Part shown: positions 26,804 to 34,386 of the stretch, piece by piece
How the letters are laid out: each line of letters begins with the position of its first letter
Position numbering within the stretch: the first letter of the stretch is position 1
NCBI RefSeq assembly: GCF_014841115.1
Contig: NZ_JACYTP010000001.1
Coordinates: 62,001 to 126,000 of the forward strand
Source of the DNA: Photobacterium arenosum
GTDB lineage: Bacteria > Pseudomonadota > Gammaproteobacteria > Enterobacterales > Vibrionaceae
Length of the DNA stretch: 64,000 nt
Direction of reading: 5' to 3'
The notes under the pieces: model-generated
What the model saw: the letters and a program-made list of their open reading frames with translations, nothing else
Database searches by the model: none
What the model was told of the DNA's origin: nothing
Translations under genes and position numbers: made by a program

Positions 26804-28147
26804 ATGACTCCCAATGATGTGGAAAAGCTTAAGGCTGATTACCCATTGCTTAATCAATTGATCGCTTTGGAGGAAGTGTGCTGGTTTAATCCGGCTGTCA
26901 CCAGTGTGAGTGAAGCCTTACCTTACGTAGGCTTAGATGCTCAGGATATTCAGGATGCCAGTGACAGGTTGGCGAGATTTGCGCCATTTCTGGCAACTGT
27001 ATTTCCTGAAACGGCAAAGACAAACGGTTTGATTGAGTCTGAGTTGGTTGATATTCCTGCGATGAAGCAGTGTCTTGAGGCTTGTTACGGCACTGAGATT
27101 ACGGGTCGTTTGATGCTGAAAAAAGACAGCCATCTGCCTATTTCCGGCTCGATCAAAGCGCGGGGCGGTATTTATGAAGTCCTGACACACGCTGAAAAAC
27201 TGGCGACACAAGCCGGGCTGCTGTCTGTGTCGGATGATTACAGTAAATTGCATTCGGATGCTTTCAGGGATTTTTTCAGCCAGTACAGTATTGCGGTCGG
27301 CTCGACAGGTAATCTGGGGATGTCGATTGGCATTATGAGTGCCAAACTGGGCTTCTCTGTGTCGGTTCACATGTCAGCGGATGCCAGGGAGTGGAAAAAG
27401 CAGAAGCTCAGAGACCATGGCGTGAATGTGGTGGAGTATGAACAGGATTATGGCGTTGCGGTAGAAAAAGGGCGCAAAGAATCAGAGAAAGATCCGCGCT
27501 GCTTTTTTATTGATGATGAAAATTCCCGTACCTTGTTTCTTGGTTATTCAGTGGCCGGTGAACGTCTGAAAAAGCAATTCGAAGAGCAGGGGATTGTTGT
27601 TGATCATGCACACCCGCTGTTTGTTTATCTGCCATGCGGCGTCGGGGGCGGGCCGGGTGGCGTTGCCTTTGGATTAAAAATGGCGTTTGGCGATCACGTT
27701 CACTGTATTTTTGCTGAACCCACTCATTCACCCTGCATGTTACTGGGGGTGCATACAGGTTTGCATGATGCGATCTCTGTACAGGATATTGGCCTGGATA
27801 ATTTAACGGCAGCCGATGGGCTTGCAGTGGGCCGGGCGTCTGGTTTTGTCGGTCGGGCTATGGAGAGAATGCTGGACGGGTATTTCACGCTGTCGGATGA
27901 GCACATGTACCGTTTGTTGGGGCAGTTAGCCCAAAGCGAGGGCATTGAACTGGAGCCGTCTGCCTTGGCGGGTATGCCCGGTCCCGTGCATGTCAGCCGG
28001 GATCATGACTATGTCGCTAGCATGCTGTTAGATCACCAGAAAATGAAAAATGCGACTCATCTTGTCTGGGCAACGGGCGGTGGCATGGTACCACCGGAAG
28101 AAATGGCGTCATACTTAGCTAAATCTGGTGTTGATACTGTGTCTTAA
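26804..28147 (+). CDS. dsdA: D-serine ammonia-lyase (D-serine dehydratase)
   Basis: PLP enzyme turning D-serine into pyruvate and ammonia. 447 residues from ATG 26804, which has AAAGGAAG 6 bases upstream. The PLP lysine is K118 in [15 protein letters not shown], the same number as in the E. coli enzyme; the phosphate-binding glycine loop is [14 protein letters not shown], and [13 protein letters not shown] lies ahead of it. Neither the regulator dsdC nor the permease dsdX is adjacent, so it stands as a lone gene, divergent from the lipase pair. Its last 4 bases overlap the converging gene at 28144. Confidence 0.95.
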   Translation: MTPNDVEKLKADYPLLNQLIALEEVCWFNPAVTSVSEALPYVGLDAQDIQDASDRLARFAPFLATVFPETAKTNGLIESELVDIPAMKQCLEACYGTEITGRLMLKKDSHLPISGSIKARGGIYEVLTHAEKLATQAGLLSVSDDYSKLHSDAFRDFFSQYSIAVGSTGNLGMSIGIMSAKLGFSVSVHMSADAREWKKQKLRDHGVNVVEYEQDYGVAVEKGRKESEKDPRCFFIDDENSRTLFLGYSVAGERLKKQFEEQGIVVDHAHPLFVYLPCGVGGGPGGVAFGLKMAFGDHVHCIFAEPTHSPCMLLGVHTGLHDAISVQDIGLDNLTAADGLAVGRASGFVGRAMERMLDGYFTLSDEHMYRLLGQLAQSEGIELEPSALAGMPGPVHVSRDHDYVASMLLDHQKMKNATHLVWATGGGMVPPEEMASYLAKSGVDTVS

Positions 28148-28725
28148 GTGGATGAAATCTGAAACGTCAGGGGGCTGGACTCAGCCCCCGGTTGACCACC
28201 CGTCATAGTAATATCAATGCTGGTCTTATCGTGAATATCGAAGCTTGTCAGACTCACGTTCATATTGATGGGGTGTATGAGGTTACCTTGTGATGTCCGC
28301 AGATCTGCTGCGATAAAAAACTTGTCACTCAGCAGAAACGAAGTCTGAAAGCCATTACTCAATGCGTTATTCGCAATGACGCGATTGTTCTTCAGTAACT
28401 GAATACCTGTATATTTATTATCAGTGGTTTTCATCGCACTGAGAATATTACTGTCTTGAGTAATGAGCAGGCCATGTTCATCGTGGTGGGGGAGTTTCTC
28501 CAGGGATACATTTCTGGCAACACTGTAATTACCATGGTTATCACAGAGCCGGTAACTGTAACTTGTCTCTACTCTGAACGGGTGACGCCATCGGAATTGG
28601 CAATACGGAATGACTTTCCATGCGATGCATCTTGTTTCTTCATCCAGATGATTGTGCTGAAAGATGGTGACACTCGGTAAATGAGTGTTCAATGATAAAT
28701 TGCGAAAGCAGATATCCGTTTGCAT
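28144..28725 (-). CDS. Uncharacterised protein, paralogue of the 29409-30035 product
   Basis: 193 residues, no signal peptide or membrane segment. It shares a motif series with the protein at 29409: V-x-IFQ-x-N near residue 20, AWKVI, HPF, GNYS, and a C-terminal [17 protein letters not shown]. The two are distant paralogues. Beta-rich composition and the lack of catalytic-looking His/Asp/Ser clusters suggest a structural or binding protein. It is the distal gene of a four-gene minus-strand set that lies downstream of an AraC-type regulator. I do not recognise a named family. Its stop overlaps dsdA by 4 bases in convergent orientation. Confidence 0.8.
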   Translation of the reverse strand: MQTDICFRNLSLNTHLPSVTIFQHNHLDEETRCIAWKVIPYCQFRWRHPFRVETSYSYRLCDNHGNYSVARNVSLEKLPHHDEHGLLITQDSNILSAMKTTDNKYTGIQLLKNNRVIANNALSNGFQTSFLLSDKFFIAADLRTSQGNLIHPINMNVSLTSFDIHDKTSIDITMTGGQPGAESSPLTFQISST

Positions 28726-28757
28726 ACTTCCCCCACTTAATTGAACGATTGAATATC

Positions 28758-29333
28758 TCAGTCGGCACTTTGTAATAAAGCACTGAAGCCCATAATGTAA
28801 CCGAGTTCTTCTTTCTGAAAGGGGTCGAGACCGTACATAAAATGCACCCTCAGAAAAATATCCATGGTATTACTTTCCAGAGCAATCCATCCTTTAACGG
28901 TAAAATCGTTGCGTTTGTTACCACTTGAATCCAATTGTACATCCTGGCTATTTTCCGGCTCAGCGCTGGTTTGGTCTGACGTGGCCTCTACCGTTGTTGT
29001 ATTGCTGCTATCAGGCGCAGTAGCTGATTCTGGATCTGAATGTGTCGTTTCATTGCTTTTGCCAGAGTCAGCGGAATCTGTCGGAGCTTCAGGTACAGGA
29101 ATGTCCATTTGTCCTTGAGCGATCGTTAATGCCTGAATGTCACTGCTGATGCCAGCCGGATCATTCGTATAATCTGTAATGGTAATGGCCGCTGAAATAA
29201 ATGTGCCATTATCACTATATTGCGGATTGCCGGTGATCTGAATGCCATTGTACGGAGCCTGAATGTTGGCTTTTTCTTTCCAGTCGCCAGACTGCCAGGT
29301 ATGTGGAGCCGGGCTTGTTTGATTATCAGTCAT
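28758..29333 (-). CDS. Uncharacterised protein with acidic S/T/D/E linker
   Basis: 191 residues in three parts: an N-terminal beta-like module (1-70, WQSGDWKEKANIQAPYNGIQ), a low-complexity linker rich in S, T, D, E and P (about 72-137), and a C-terminal module (138-191, FTVKGWIALESNTMDIFLRV ... FMYGLDPFQKEELGYIMGFS). No signal peptide or membrane segment. The linker looks like an insertion separating the halves of one small domain. Lies between the two paralogues of the cluster, 32 bases before the distal one. No family recognised. Confidence 0.78.
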   Translation of the reverse strand: MTDNQTSPAPHTWQSGDWKEKANIQAPYNGIQITGNPQYSDNGTFISAAITITDYTNDPAGISSDIQALTIAQGQMDIPVPEAPTDSADSGKSNETTHSDPESATAPDSSNTTTVEATSDQTSAEPENSQDVQLDSSGNKRNDFTVKGWIALESNTMDIFLRVHFMYGLDPFQKEELGYIMGFSALLQSAD

Positions 29334-29366
29334 AATAGTGTCTCTTCGCAGAAAAATGGATTGAAG

Positions 29367-29396
29367 CAGGTGTTACAGGCACAGCTGTAACACCTG
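29367..29396 (-). promoter_or_regulatory. Perfect intercistronic hairpin
   Basis: A 12-bp perfect stem CAGGTGTTACAG/CTGTAACACCTG with a 6-nt loop lies between the genes ending at 29409 and starting at 29333. Without an immediate T run it is more likely an attenuator or mRNA-stabilising element, giving more of the upstream product than the downstream ones. Confidence 0.65.
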
Positions 29397-29408
29397 GGTT
29401 ATTCAGTC

Positions 29409-30035
29409 TTATTTGTTGATGTTTTCCAGATGGAATTCAAAAGGTGAGGCGGTTGGCCCTGAACCACCACCGGTCATAACAAGATCGGCACTTTGAATAC
29501 CGAACAGGTTAATTTCAGTGTTGACTTGCTGGATAATCGCTGAATTCATCACTTCGCCTTCAACCACCTGTGAAACAACCCCGACGAAAATGCTTGGATG
29601 GAATTGGAAGACCCCTTTCTGACCCGGTGAAACATTGGTTTTAGCAGCCAGTAGCTTTCCGTCACGATAGATATTGGCATTAATCGAACCACTGCTCAGG
29701 TTATTACGTACTTCAACTTCTTGTTGAGATACGGCGGGTGTACTGGCAAGCCGCAGTACATCACCGGATGTATCTTTTACCATTTCATAGGCCTGCCCGT
29801 CGTAAGCTGTCATCTGTGGTGTGTAGTTACCGAAGGAATCACTTGCACAGACTTCGAATTTCAAAGGATAAACGAAAGGATGGTTATCATTACGCCCGCA
29901 GTTTTGGATAACACGCCAGGCAATGGCTATTTCGTCAAAACTCTCGGCGACATTTTTCTGGAAAATAACCACTTCGCTGTTGTTGACATCATTAGAGCGG
30001 TTAATGAAGTTTAAGTTGATTTGTGACTGTGACAT
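29409..30035 (-). CDS. Uncharacterised protein with IFQKN/AIAWRVI/MTGGG motifs
   Basis: 208 residues without signal peptide. Begins MSQSQINLNFINRS, followed by VVIFQKN, IAIAWRVIQNCGRNDNHPF, SDSFGNYTPQ, and the C-terminal SADLVMTGGGSGPTASPFEF. Predicted mostly beta. The regular spacing of these motifs is shared with the 28144 protein, so the cluster contains a duplicated family. The start follows AGGAAAAG. The hairpin at 29367 separates it from the downstream genes, and a 223-base gap with a terminator separates it from the small gene at 30259. I recall similar uncharacterised proteins in other gammaproteobacteria but no function. Confidence 0.8.
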   Translation of the reverse strand: MSQSQINLNFINRSNDVNNSEVVIFQKNVAESFDEIAIAWRVIQNCGRNDNHPFVYPLKFEVCASDSFGNYTPQMTAYDGQAYEMVKDTSGDVLRLASTPAVSQQEVEVRNNLSSGSINANIYRDGKLLAAKTNVSPGQKGVFQFHPSIFVGVVSQVVEGEVMNSAIIQQVNTEINLFGIQSADLVMTGGGSGPTASPFEFHLENINK

Positions 30036-30258
30036 GTTCTTTTCCTCATAGATTAACTGACGTTTGTGTTCGTTGATTTTGGTGCTTGAGTTGTTCAGGC
30101 ACAGGTTAAAGATAACGGTATTTTCTACTATTAACCTTTGTTTAATACCTTAATTTCTTTCCGATATCATTATTTTTGATTTTTAATGTGATGAACTTTA
30201 TTTTTAAAATAAGAAAGCCCATAAAATGGGCTTTCTGTTTGTGCGGGAGACGGATTGA
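30036..30258. other. Intergenic region, AT-rich, with terminator
   Basis: Holds the terminator of the 30259 gene (30212-30236) and, by inference, a separate promoter for the 29409 gene. Base composition is markedly more AT-rich than the flanking metabolic genes. Confidence 0.4.
30212..30236 (-). terminator. Terminator after the small gene at 30259
   Basis: An 11-bp stem AGAAAGCCCAT/ATGGGCTTTCT with a 3-nt loop, followed on the minus strand by TTATTTTAAAAATAAA. It would separate the first small gene from the rest of the cluster. Confidence 0.7.
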
Positions 30259-30657
30259 TTATGGCGCTGTACCTGTAACCTGATAGCTTGCAGCATTATC
30301 AAAGCTTTGATTCAGTGCTGATTGCACTTTTCTTAATACCCCCTGCTGGTTGGGCTGATCGTTAGTCATTGTTTCTTCAGAAACATTGACGTGAGCAACA
30401 GTGCTGTTACCATTCACACCATTGACCTGAACCTGAAGGTTATGAAAACGATAGTTACCTTGCATAAAGGTTCCCTGCATATCCAGACGCATGGTTTGGT
30501 TTTGGACAATCGTTCCTGCGTTGTTACGGTAGATATCTGCATAGGTCAGTTGTCCTATAACATTATAAACTGCTTCTTTCTGATTGTTATTAAACACATT
30601 AGGTGAGCCAGGGTATATATTGTTGATAGCTCCTGTTTGTTGTACGTTAACTGTCAT
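30259..30657 (-). CDS. Small uncharacterised protein, 132 aa, first of the cluster
   Basis: 132 residues rich in N, Q, V and G, no signal peptide: MTVNVQQTGAINNIYPGSPN, then FNNNQKEAVYNVIGQLTYAD, a beta-rich middle (MRLDMQGTFMQGNYRFHNLQ) and a C-terminal helix region GVLRKVQSALNQSFDNAA. The Asn/Gln-rich, low-charge composition is typical of self-assembling or surface-like proteins, but that is inference. GGAG precedes the start. Followed by its own terminator, which suggests it may be made in larger amounts than the other cluster members. Confidence 0.75.
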   Translation of the reverse strand: MTVNVQQTGAINNIYPGSPNVFNNNQKEAVYNVIGQLTYADIYRNNAGTIVQNQTMRLDMQGTFMQGNYRFHNLQVQVNGVNGNSTVAHVNVSEETMTNDQPNQQGVLRKVQSALNQSFDNAASYQVTGTAP

Positions 30658-30828
30658 GATAAAGCTCCTTCTCTGACGTTGTAGTAGATAGTTCTATATA
30701 TTGTTCTTTGGTCCGGCCTTTACTTGGTCAAGAACAACTTAATGTTATGTCATGCTGATTTATTTTCCTTTCATGAAATCATCTATAACTTTGAGTTAAG
30801 CATGATTCATGGCCGTTTGAGCCAGAAT

Positions 30829-31608
30829 TTAACTTTGCATAGAGGATTTAAATTGTTTTCTAAACTGGCTAGGGCAGTTATGGTAAATACGCTTAAATGC
30901 CGTTGAAAAATTATTTGAGTCCATGTATCCCACTTTTTCTGCGATCTGAACAATGTTGAGAGAGGATGTTTCCAGTAATTCTGCTGCTTTATGCATTCTC
31001 TGTTTTCTTAACCATTCAAAGACAGTCATACCTAAGTGATCCTTAAATACTTGATTGAGCTTGTTTCTGTTTGTTCCAAGTATCCGGCAAAGCGTTTCTA
31101 GCCTGACATCTTCTGATATCGCACCATTGAGGTGTTTTATGCATTTCTCAATTAAAATAAGTTGTGAATCCATGGAATCCCGGTTGTTGTTTATTTGTTC
31201 AGGTAGGGATTCATTACTTTGGTGTGTGTTGTTTGTTTTTTCATTGGAATGCAGTATATGCATTATTCTGTAGTTAATTTCTTTGCTAATGAATGGGCAG
31301 CTAATGTAATCAGTGATACCTATGTCAAATAATTGCTTCTTGTGATTGTATTCACTGTTAATGATTGCAATGAAGTCAGGTGGTGTTGTTTGTTGCAGTA
31401 GAAAGCGAATTGTTAGCGCATTTTTTGTGATCTTTATGAGTTCGAAATCATTGTTGATAGCATCAATGATGATCAAGTCAGGTGTGTCTCTAAATTGTAA
31501 CTGTGATATGTTTTTTATGTTTTTATGAGAGAAAATAATATTTCCTTTAAATAAGTTCTCTTGCAATTCTATGGAGTAAGTTGGTTTTACACTCAGTACC
31601 CATGCCAA
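30829..31608 (-). CDS. AraC-family regulator with degenerate receiver-like N-terminus
   Basis: 259 residues. Residues 1-115 follow a response-regulator receiver fold: beta-strand DLIIIDA gives an aspartate at the phosphoacceptor position and DYISCPF stands where receivers have D-Y-x-x-K-P-F, so the conserved lysine is cysteine; the N-terminal acidic pair is also missing. Residues 160-255 are an AraC HTH (LETLCRILGTNRNKLNQVFK ... VAEKVGYMDSNNFSTAFKR). The frame opens at TTG 31608, closed by an in-frame stop upstream, with no clear ribosome binding site; no ATG is available near the start. It lies upstream of the four uncharacterised genes on the same strand and is their likely regulator. Confidence 0.8.
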   Translation of the reverse strand: MAWVLSVKPTYSIELQENLFKGNIIFSHKNIKNISQLQFRDTPDLIIIDAINNDFELIKITKNALTIRFLLQQTTPPDFIAIINSEYNHKKQLFDIGITDYISCPFISKEINYRIMHILHSNEKTNNTHQSNESLPEQINNNRDSMDSQLILIEKCIKHLNGAISEDVRLETLCRILGTNRNKLNQVFKDHLGMTVFEWLRKQRMHKAAELLETSSLNIVQIAEKVGYMDSNNFSTAFKRIYHNCPSQFRKQFKSSMQS

Positions 31609-32036
31609 TGAAAAGTATTTTTTTTACAGTTTGTTATATTCATTTTGATATTCCTTTATTAACTTTCTTATATTGGCGTACTGTTAAGTAACGCTCTGAC
31701 GTTGTATGTGTTAGTAATTTAATTACTGTCACAGTCGTAACTGTAAGAGAGTTCTCTCTATATTGCCTTTGAAAAAATCACTAACAGCTTTGTATTATGC
31801 ACTAGGATTCTGTTGTCTATAAGTTTGAGAGATTTATAAACATTGCGATTGGTATTTTCTTGTCTAATGATGGCTTATGGCAAGGCTGAGATAGATTTAA
31901 TTGATGGCTGCTAACACCGATTAACGTGTCTGCTATAGAGGTAAGTAGGAGTTTATTTAACATTTTAAATTGAAATATACAGCGTGATATCCTGCTTAAA
32001 AATGGTATGTTAACACATGTTATTGTTTCAGGTGAA
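31609..32036. other. Non-coding AT-rich stretch
   Basis: 428 bases between the AraC-type regulator and hipA. No supported open frame; contains short A/T runs and an AGAGAG-TT-CTCTCT hairpin at 31746-31759. Probably holds the regulator promoter. Confidence 0.4.
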
Positions 32037-33248
32037 TTACTCGAACTTACGTTTTTTTTCGTGCCGATACGACTTTGCACTATAGCTGGATACCATGGTT
32101 TCAGAAACTGACTTACCTATGGAGGTTTTTAGCCCTTCCATTAACAATATTTCATCTGATCGATCTAAATAGTCTGTGATGCCTTGTGCCAGCTCTTCAA
32201 TGATCTTATCGGCCTGCCGAATTCTGAAACTTGTGGACTCTGCCAGTTTTAACAGATGGTGTTTATCCGGGAAGACTTTGCTGTTCGCCATTTTGAGTGC
32301 CATTTTATTGTCAATGGTGTCGTAAATCAGAGTGTGGGTGATATCAAAAGGCGGGGAGACAAATATGTGTTGCATGTCTTGTGTGTATTGCAATGCGAAG
32401 TTTTTCAGATGTGCATCACCGTTGCCGATCAGGCAGTTAAAGACAATGTACTTATACATTTTCTCCACCTCAGCCAAATTATTGGTGTACAGGTGGGTTG
32501 CTTTGAGCAGAGTTTCGTAGCTGCCGGTATATTTGGCGTCCGGGTTGTTGGGTTTTTTCAATAAGGTGGTGAAGTCCTCATATCCCAGTAACTGGTCATC
32601 TGGTTTGTCAAAACGTTCGACAATAAAGGTTTCCATATTGCCGGACAGATAGGTGGCTGGCGGCGCTAAGCCGCAATGGCGTGCCGCTTCCATACAGACA
32701 TATTCATTGACCGTCAGTAACGGAAACTCCGTATCGAAAGATTTAACGATCAGATCTTTTTGTTCAACCGTTCGGTCTGTTTTGGGAATGCTGACCTTAG
32801 GCTGCACACCGGCCAGCGCATTGTGCAGGTAATATTTCTCGAGCAGTTGCGGAAACAAAGGCGTGCTACCCTGATAAGTCAGAATGTCAGTCAGGGATAC
32901 CGAGTCGGCTTCCGGAAGCTGCAATTCGCTCTGGTAGCTGAGCATACCTATGCTGTGTTTGCCCTGCAGTGCGAGCAGATACATGTCATTGACTCGGGCA
33001 TATCTTGCCAGTTTTTCAGCAATGAACCGGCGATTGAAGCCTTCGGGCAGATTCTGCGCGAAAATAGGGTGTAATGCACCGGAGGAATAGCCATCCAGAT
33101 TAGGCTTTGTCATGGTAAGAGAGACATGGCGCGGAGTTTGTATCGGCTGATAATGATGAACGAAACCATGTGTTAACACGCCTAATTCGTCTTCATCCAG
33201 GCACACCGTTATCTTTTCTATTTTGGCGGGCAGGTGATCAAGAGCCAT
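32037..33248 (-). CDS. hipA: HipA-family serine/threonine kinase toxin
   Basis: 403 residues, close to HipA length. N-terminal HipA subdomain (residues 1-110), then GVQPKVSIPK (the ATP-binding loop of HipA, usually SGxQPK), the catalytic loop NGDAHLKNFAL near residue 288 and the metal-binding region FDITHTLIYD about 20 residues later. This is the PI3/4-kinase-like fold that phosphorylates cytosolic targets (GltX in E. coli HipA). The gene begins 2 bases after hipB ends, so the pair is one operon. The C-terminus is basic (KSYRHEKKRKFE). Target here is unknown. Confidence 0.92.
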   Translation of the reverse strand: MALDHLPAKIEKITVCLDEDELGVLTHGFVHHYQPIQTPRHVSLTMTKPNLDGYSSGALHPIFAQNLPEGFNRRFIAEKLARYARVNDMYLLALQGKHSIGMLSYQSELQLPEADSVSLTDILTYQGSTPLFPQLLEKYYLHNALAGVQPKVSIPKTDRTVEQKDLIVKSFDTEFPLLTVNEYVCMEAARHCGLAPPATYLSGNMETFIVERFDKPDDQLLGYEDFTTLLKKPNNPDAKYTGSYETLLKATHLYTNNLAEVEKMYKYIVFNCLIGNGDAHLKNFALQYTQDMQHIFVSPPFDITHTLIYDTIDNKMALKMANSKVFPDKHHLLKLAESTSFRIRQADKIIEELAQGITDYLDRSDEILLMEGLKTSIGKSVSETMVSSYSAKSYRHEKKRKFE

Positions 33249-33250
33249 GC

Positions 33251-33505
33251 TCAGCCCTCATCAAACAGTGTGTCGATATCATCCCAGTCTGGCAACTGAT
33301 GTTGCTTGGGTGATACTTGCAATTGCAAGTCAACGGCATCCAGGTAGCGCTCGAAAATGTCCAGGGAACCGGTAAAGCGACCGTTTTCAATTTCTGACAA
33401 GGTGGTTTTGTTAATGCCTGTCTGTTCTGCCATGGCTTTCTGTGTCGCACCTCTGGCTTTTCTTGCTGCGGCTATTGCTTTACCTATGCTCTCTCTGTTG
33501 GCCAT
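33251..33505 (-). CDS. hipB: HipB-type XRE antitoxin
   Basis: 84 residues with a lambda-repressor-like HTH: IGKAIAAARKARGATQKAMA then TGINKTTLSEIENGRFTGSL. A short acidic C-terminal tail (DWDDIDTLFDEG) matches the flexible HipB tail. It probably neutralises HipA and represses the operon by binding the three palindromes upstream. AGGA lies 7 bases before the ATG; the first palindrome begins 12 bases upstream of the ATG. Confidence 0.9.
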   Translation of the reverse strand: MANRESIGKAIAAARKARGATQKAMAEQTGINKTTLSEIENGRFTGSLDIFERYLDAVDLQLQVSPKQHQLPDWDDIDTLFDEG

Positions 33506-33517
33506 GTTGAAATCCTA

Positions 33518-33533
33518 TTAGCTATATAGCAAA
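33518..33533. promoter_or_regulatory. HipB operator 1
   Basis: TTAGCTATATAGCAAA, an imperfect palindrome around TATA, immediately upstream of the hipB ribosome binding site. Confidence 0.7.
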
Positions 33534-33551
33534 CAGTGTAGTTGATTGTTT

Positions 33552-33577
33552 GTAAGTTATCTATATAGCTAACTTAC
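33552..33577. promoter_or_regulatory. HipB operator 2 (longest palindrome)
   Basis: A 26-base inverted repeat with a single mismatched pair; both arms carry GTAAGTTA and the core is CTATATAG. Its centre is 39 bases from operator 1. Confidence 0.75.
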
Positions 33578-33592
33578 AGGTGAATTGTAAAG

Positions 33593-33608
33593 TTAGCTAT
33601 ATGGCTAA
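33593..33608. promoter_or_regulatory. HipB operator 3
   Basis: TTAGCTATATGGCTAA, the same palindrome with one change, centred 36 bases beyond operator 2. It also lies close to the 3' end of the NUDIX gene at 33646. Confidence 0.7.
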
Positions 33609-33645
33609 TATTGATGATGTGAAATACAAAAATTGTGGCTTGTTG

Positions 33646-34161
33646 TCAGATCAGGCCCATGACCTGTAATTTCAGAAAGACCGCCAGTGTTTTGGCATCC
33701 TGAATCTCATTGCTGGCCACCTTTTGGATGAAAGTATCAACAGTCATAGTCACGACCTCGAGGATTTCATCTGCATCAAGATCACCTTCAGCCGGTGAAA
33801 GTTCTTTAGCCAGAAATACATGCTGAACCTCATCACAAAAACCGGGAACCGGCAGGAGTTCACCCAGAGCCAGCCACTCACTGGCGGCGAGTTGTGTTTC
33901 CTCCGCCAGCTCTCGCTTCGCGCAATATGCTATCTCTTCACCTTTTTCCAGAGTGCCTGCGGGGAATTCCAGAATCCAGCGTCCGATTGCTGGACGGTAT
34001 TGTCGTAACAGAACCAGTTCCCCATGCGTCGTGACAGGCACAATGACCACCGCGCCCGGATGGCGGACTGTGGTAAAAGTGATGTCGCGTCCATCCGGCA
34101 ATTGGTGTGTCCCTTGTTCTACGGAAAAGCCTTTCCATTGACACAGGGTCTGTGATTTCAT
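33646..34161 (-). CDS. NUDIX hydrolase, ADP-ribose pyrophosphatase-like
   Basis: 171 residues from ATG 34161, which follows GAGGC; an upstream in-frame ATG at 34182 has no site. The Nudix box reads GTLEKGEEIAYCAKRELAEE, matching G-x5-E-x7-REUxEE, and VLLRQYRPAIGRWILEFPAG precedes it, typical of ADP-ribose and sugar-nucleotide pyrophosphatases (NudF/YffH-like). Position next to galE, a nucleotide-sugar enzyme, is suggestive but the two genes are divergent. Confidence 0.88.
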   Translation of the reverse strand: MKSQTLCQWKGFSVEQGTHQLPDGRDITFTTVRHPGAVVIVPVTTHGELVLLRQYRPAIGRWILEFPAGTLEKGEEIAYCAKRELAEETQLAASEWLALGELLPVPGFCDEVQHVFLAKELSPAEGDLDADEILEVVTMTVDTFIQKVASNEIQDAKTLAVFLKLQVMGLI

Positions 34162-34251
34162 ATTGCCTCTATGTGTTTTCATAACTTAATGTGTCAGCCA
34201 GTGTAACACTGAAGGCTGGGCAGAGTGTTTATCGCTGCAATAATGCCGGGT

Positions 34252-34359
34252 ATGGATTATAAAGAAATTCTCGATTTGTGGGCCACGAGCGAAGCGCCAC
34301 AAGCCATGCGTCAGATGACGGTTGAAGATTCTCTGATATACTCAGCATCTGCAGCATAA
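34252..34359 (+). CDS. Possible 35-codon leader ORF upstream of galE
   Basis: An ATG-to-TAA frame (MDYKEILDLWATSEAPQAMR...) ends 27 bases before galE on the same strand. No good ribosome binding site is visible. It may be a leader peptide, a small protein, or chance. Confidence 0.25.
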   Translation: MDYKEILDLWATSEAPQAMRQMTVEDSLIYSASAA

Positions 34360-34386
34360 TGAAGAACTAAAAAACAAGGAGATTGT

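Noticed and set aside
31817..32080. 87-codon minus-strand frame
   Set aside because: Overlaps the end of hipA, has no start signal and lies in AT-rich non-coding DNA.
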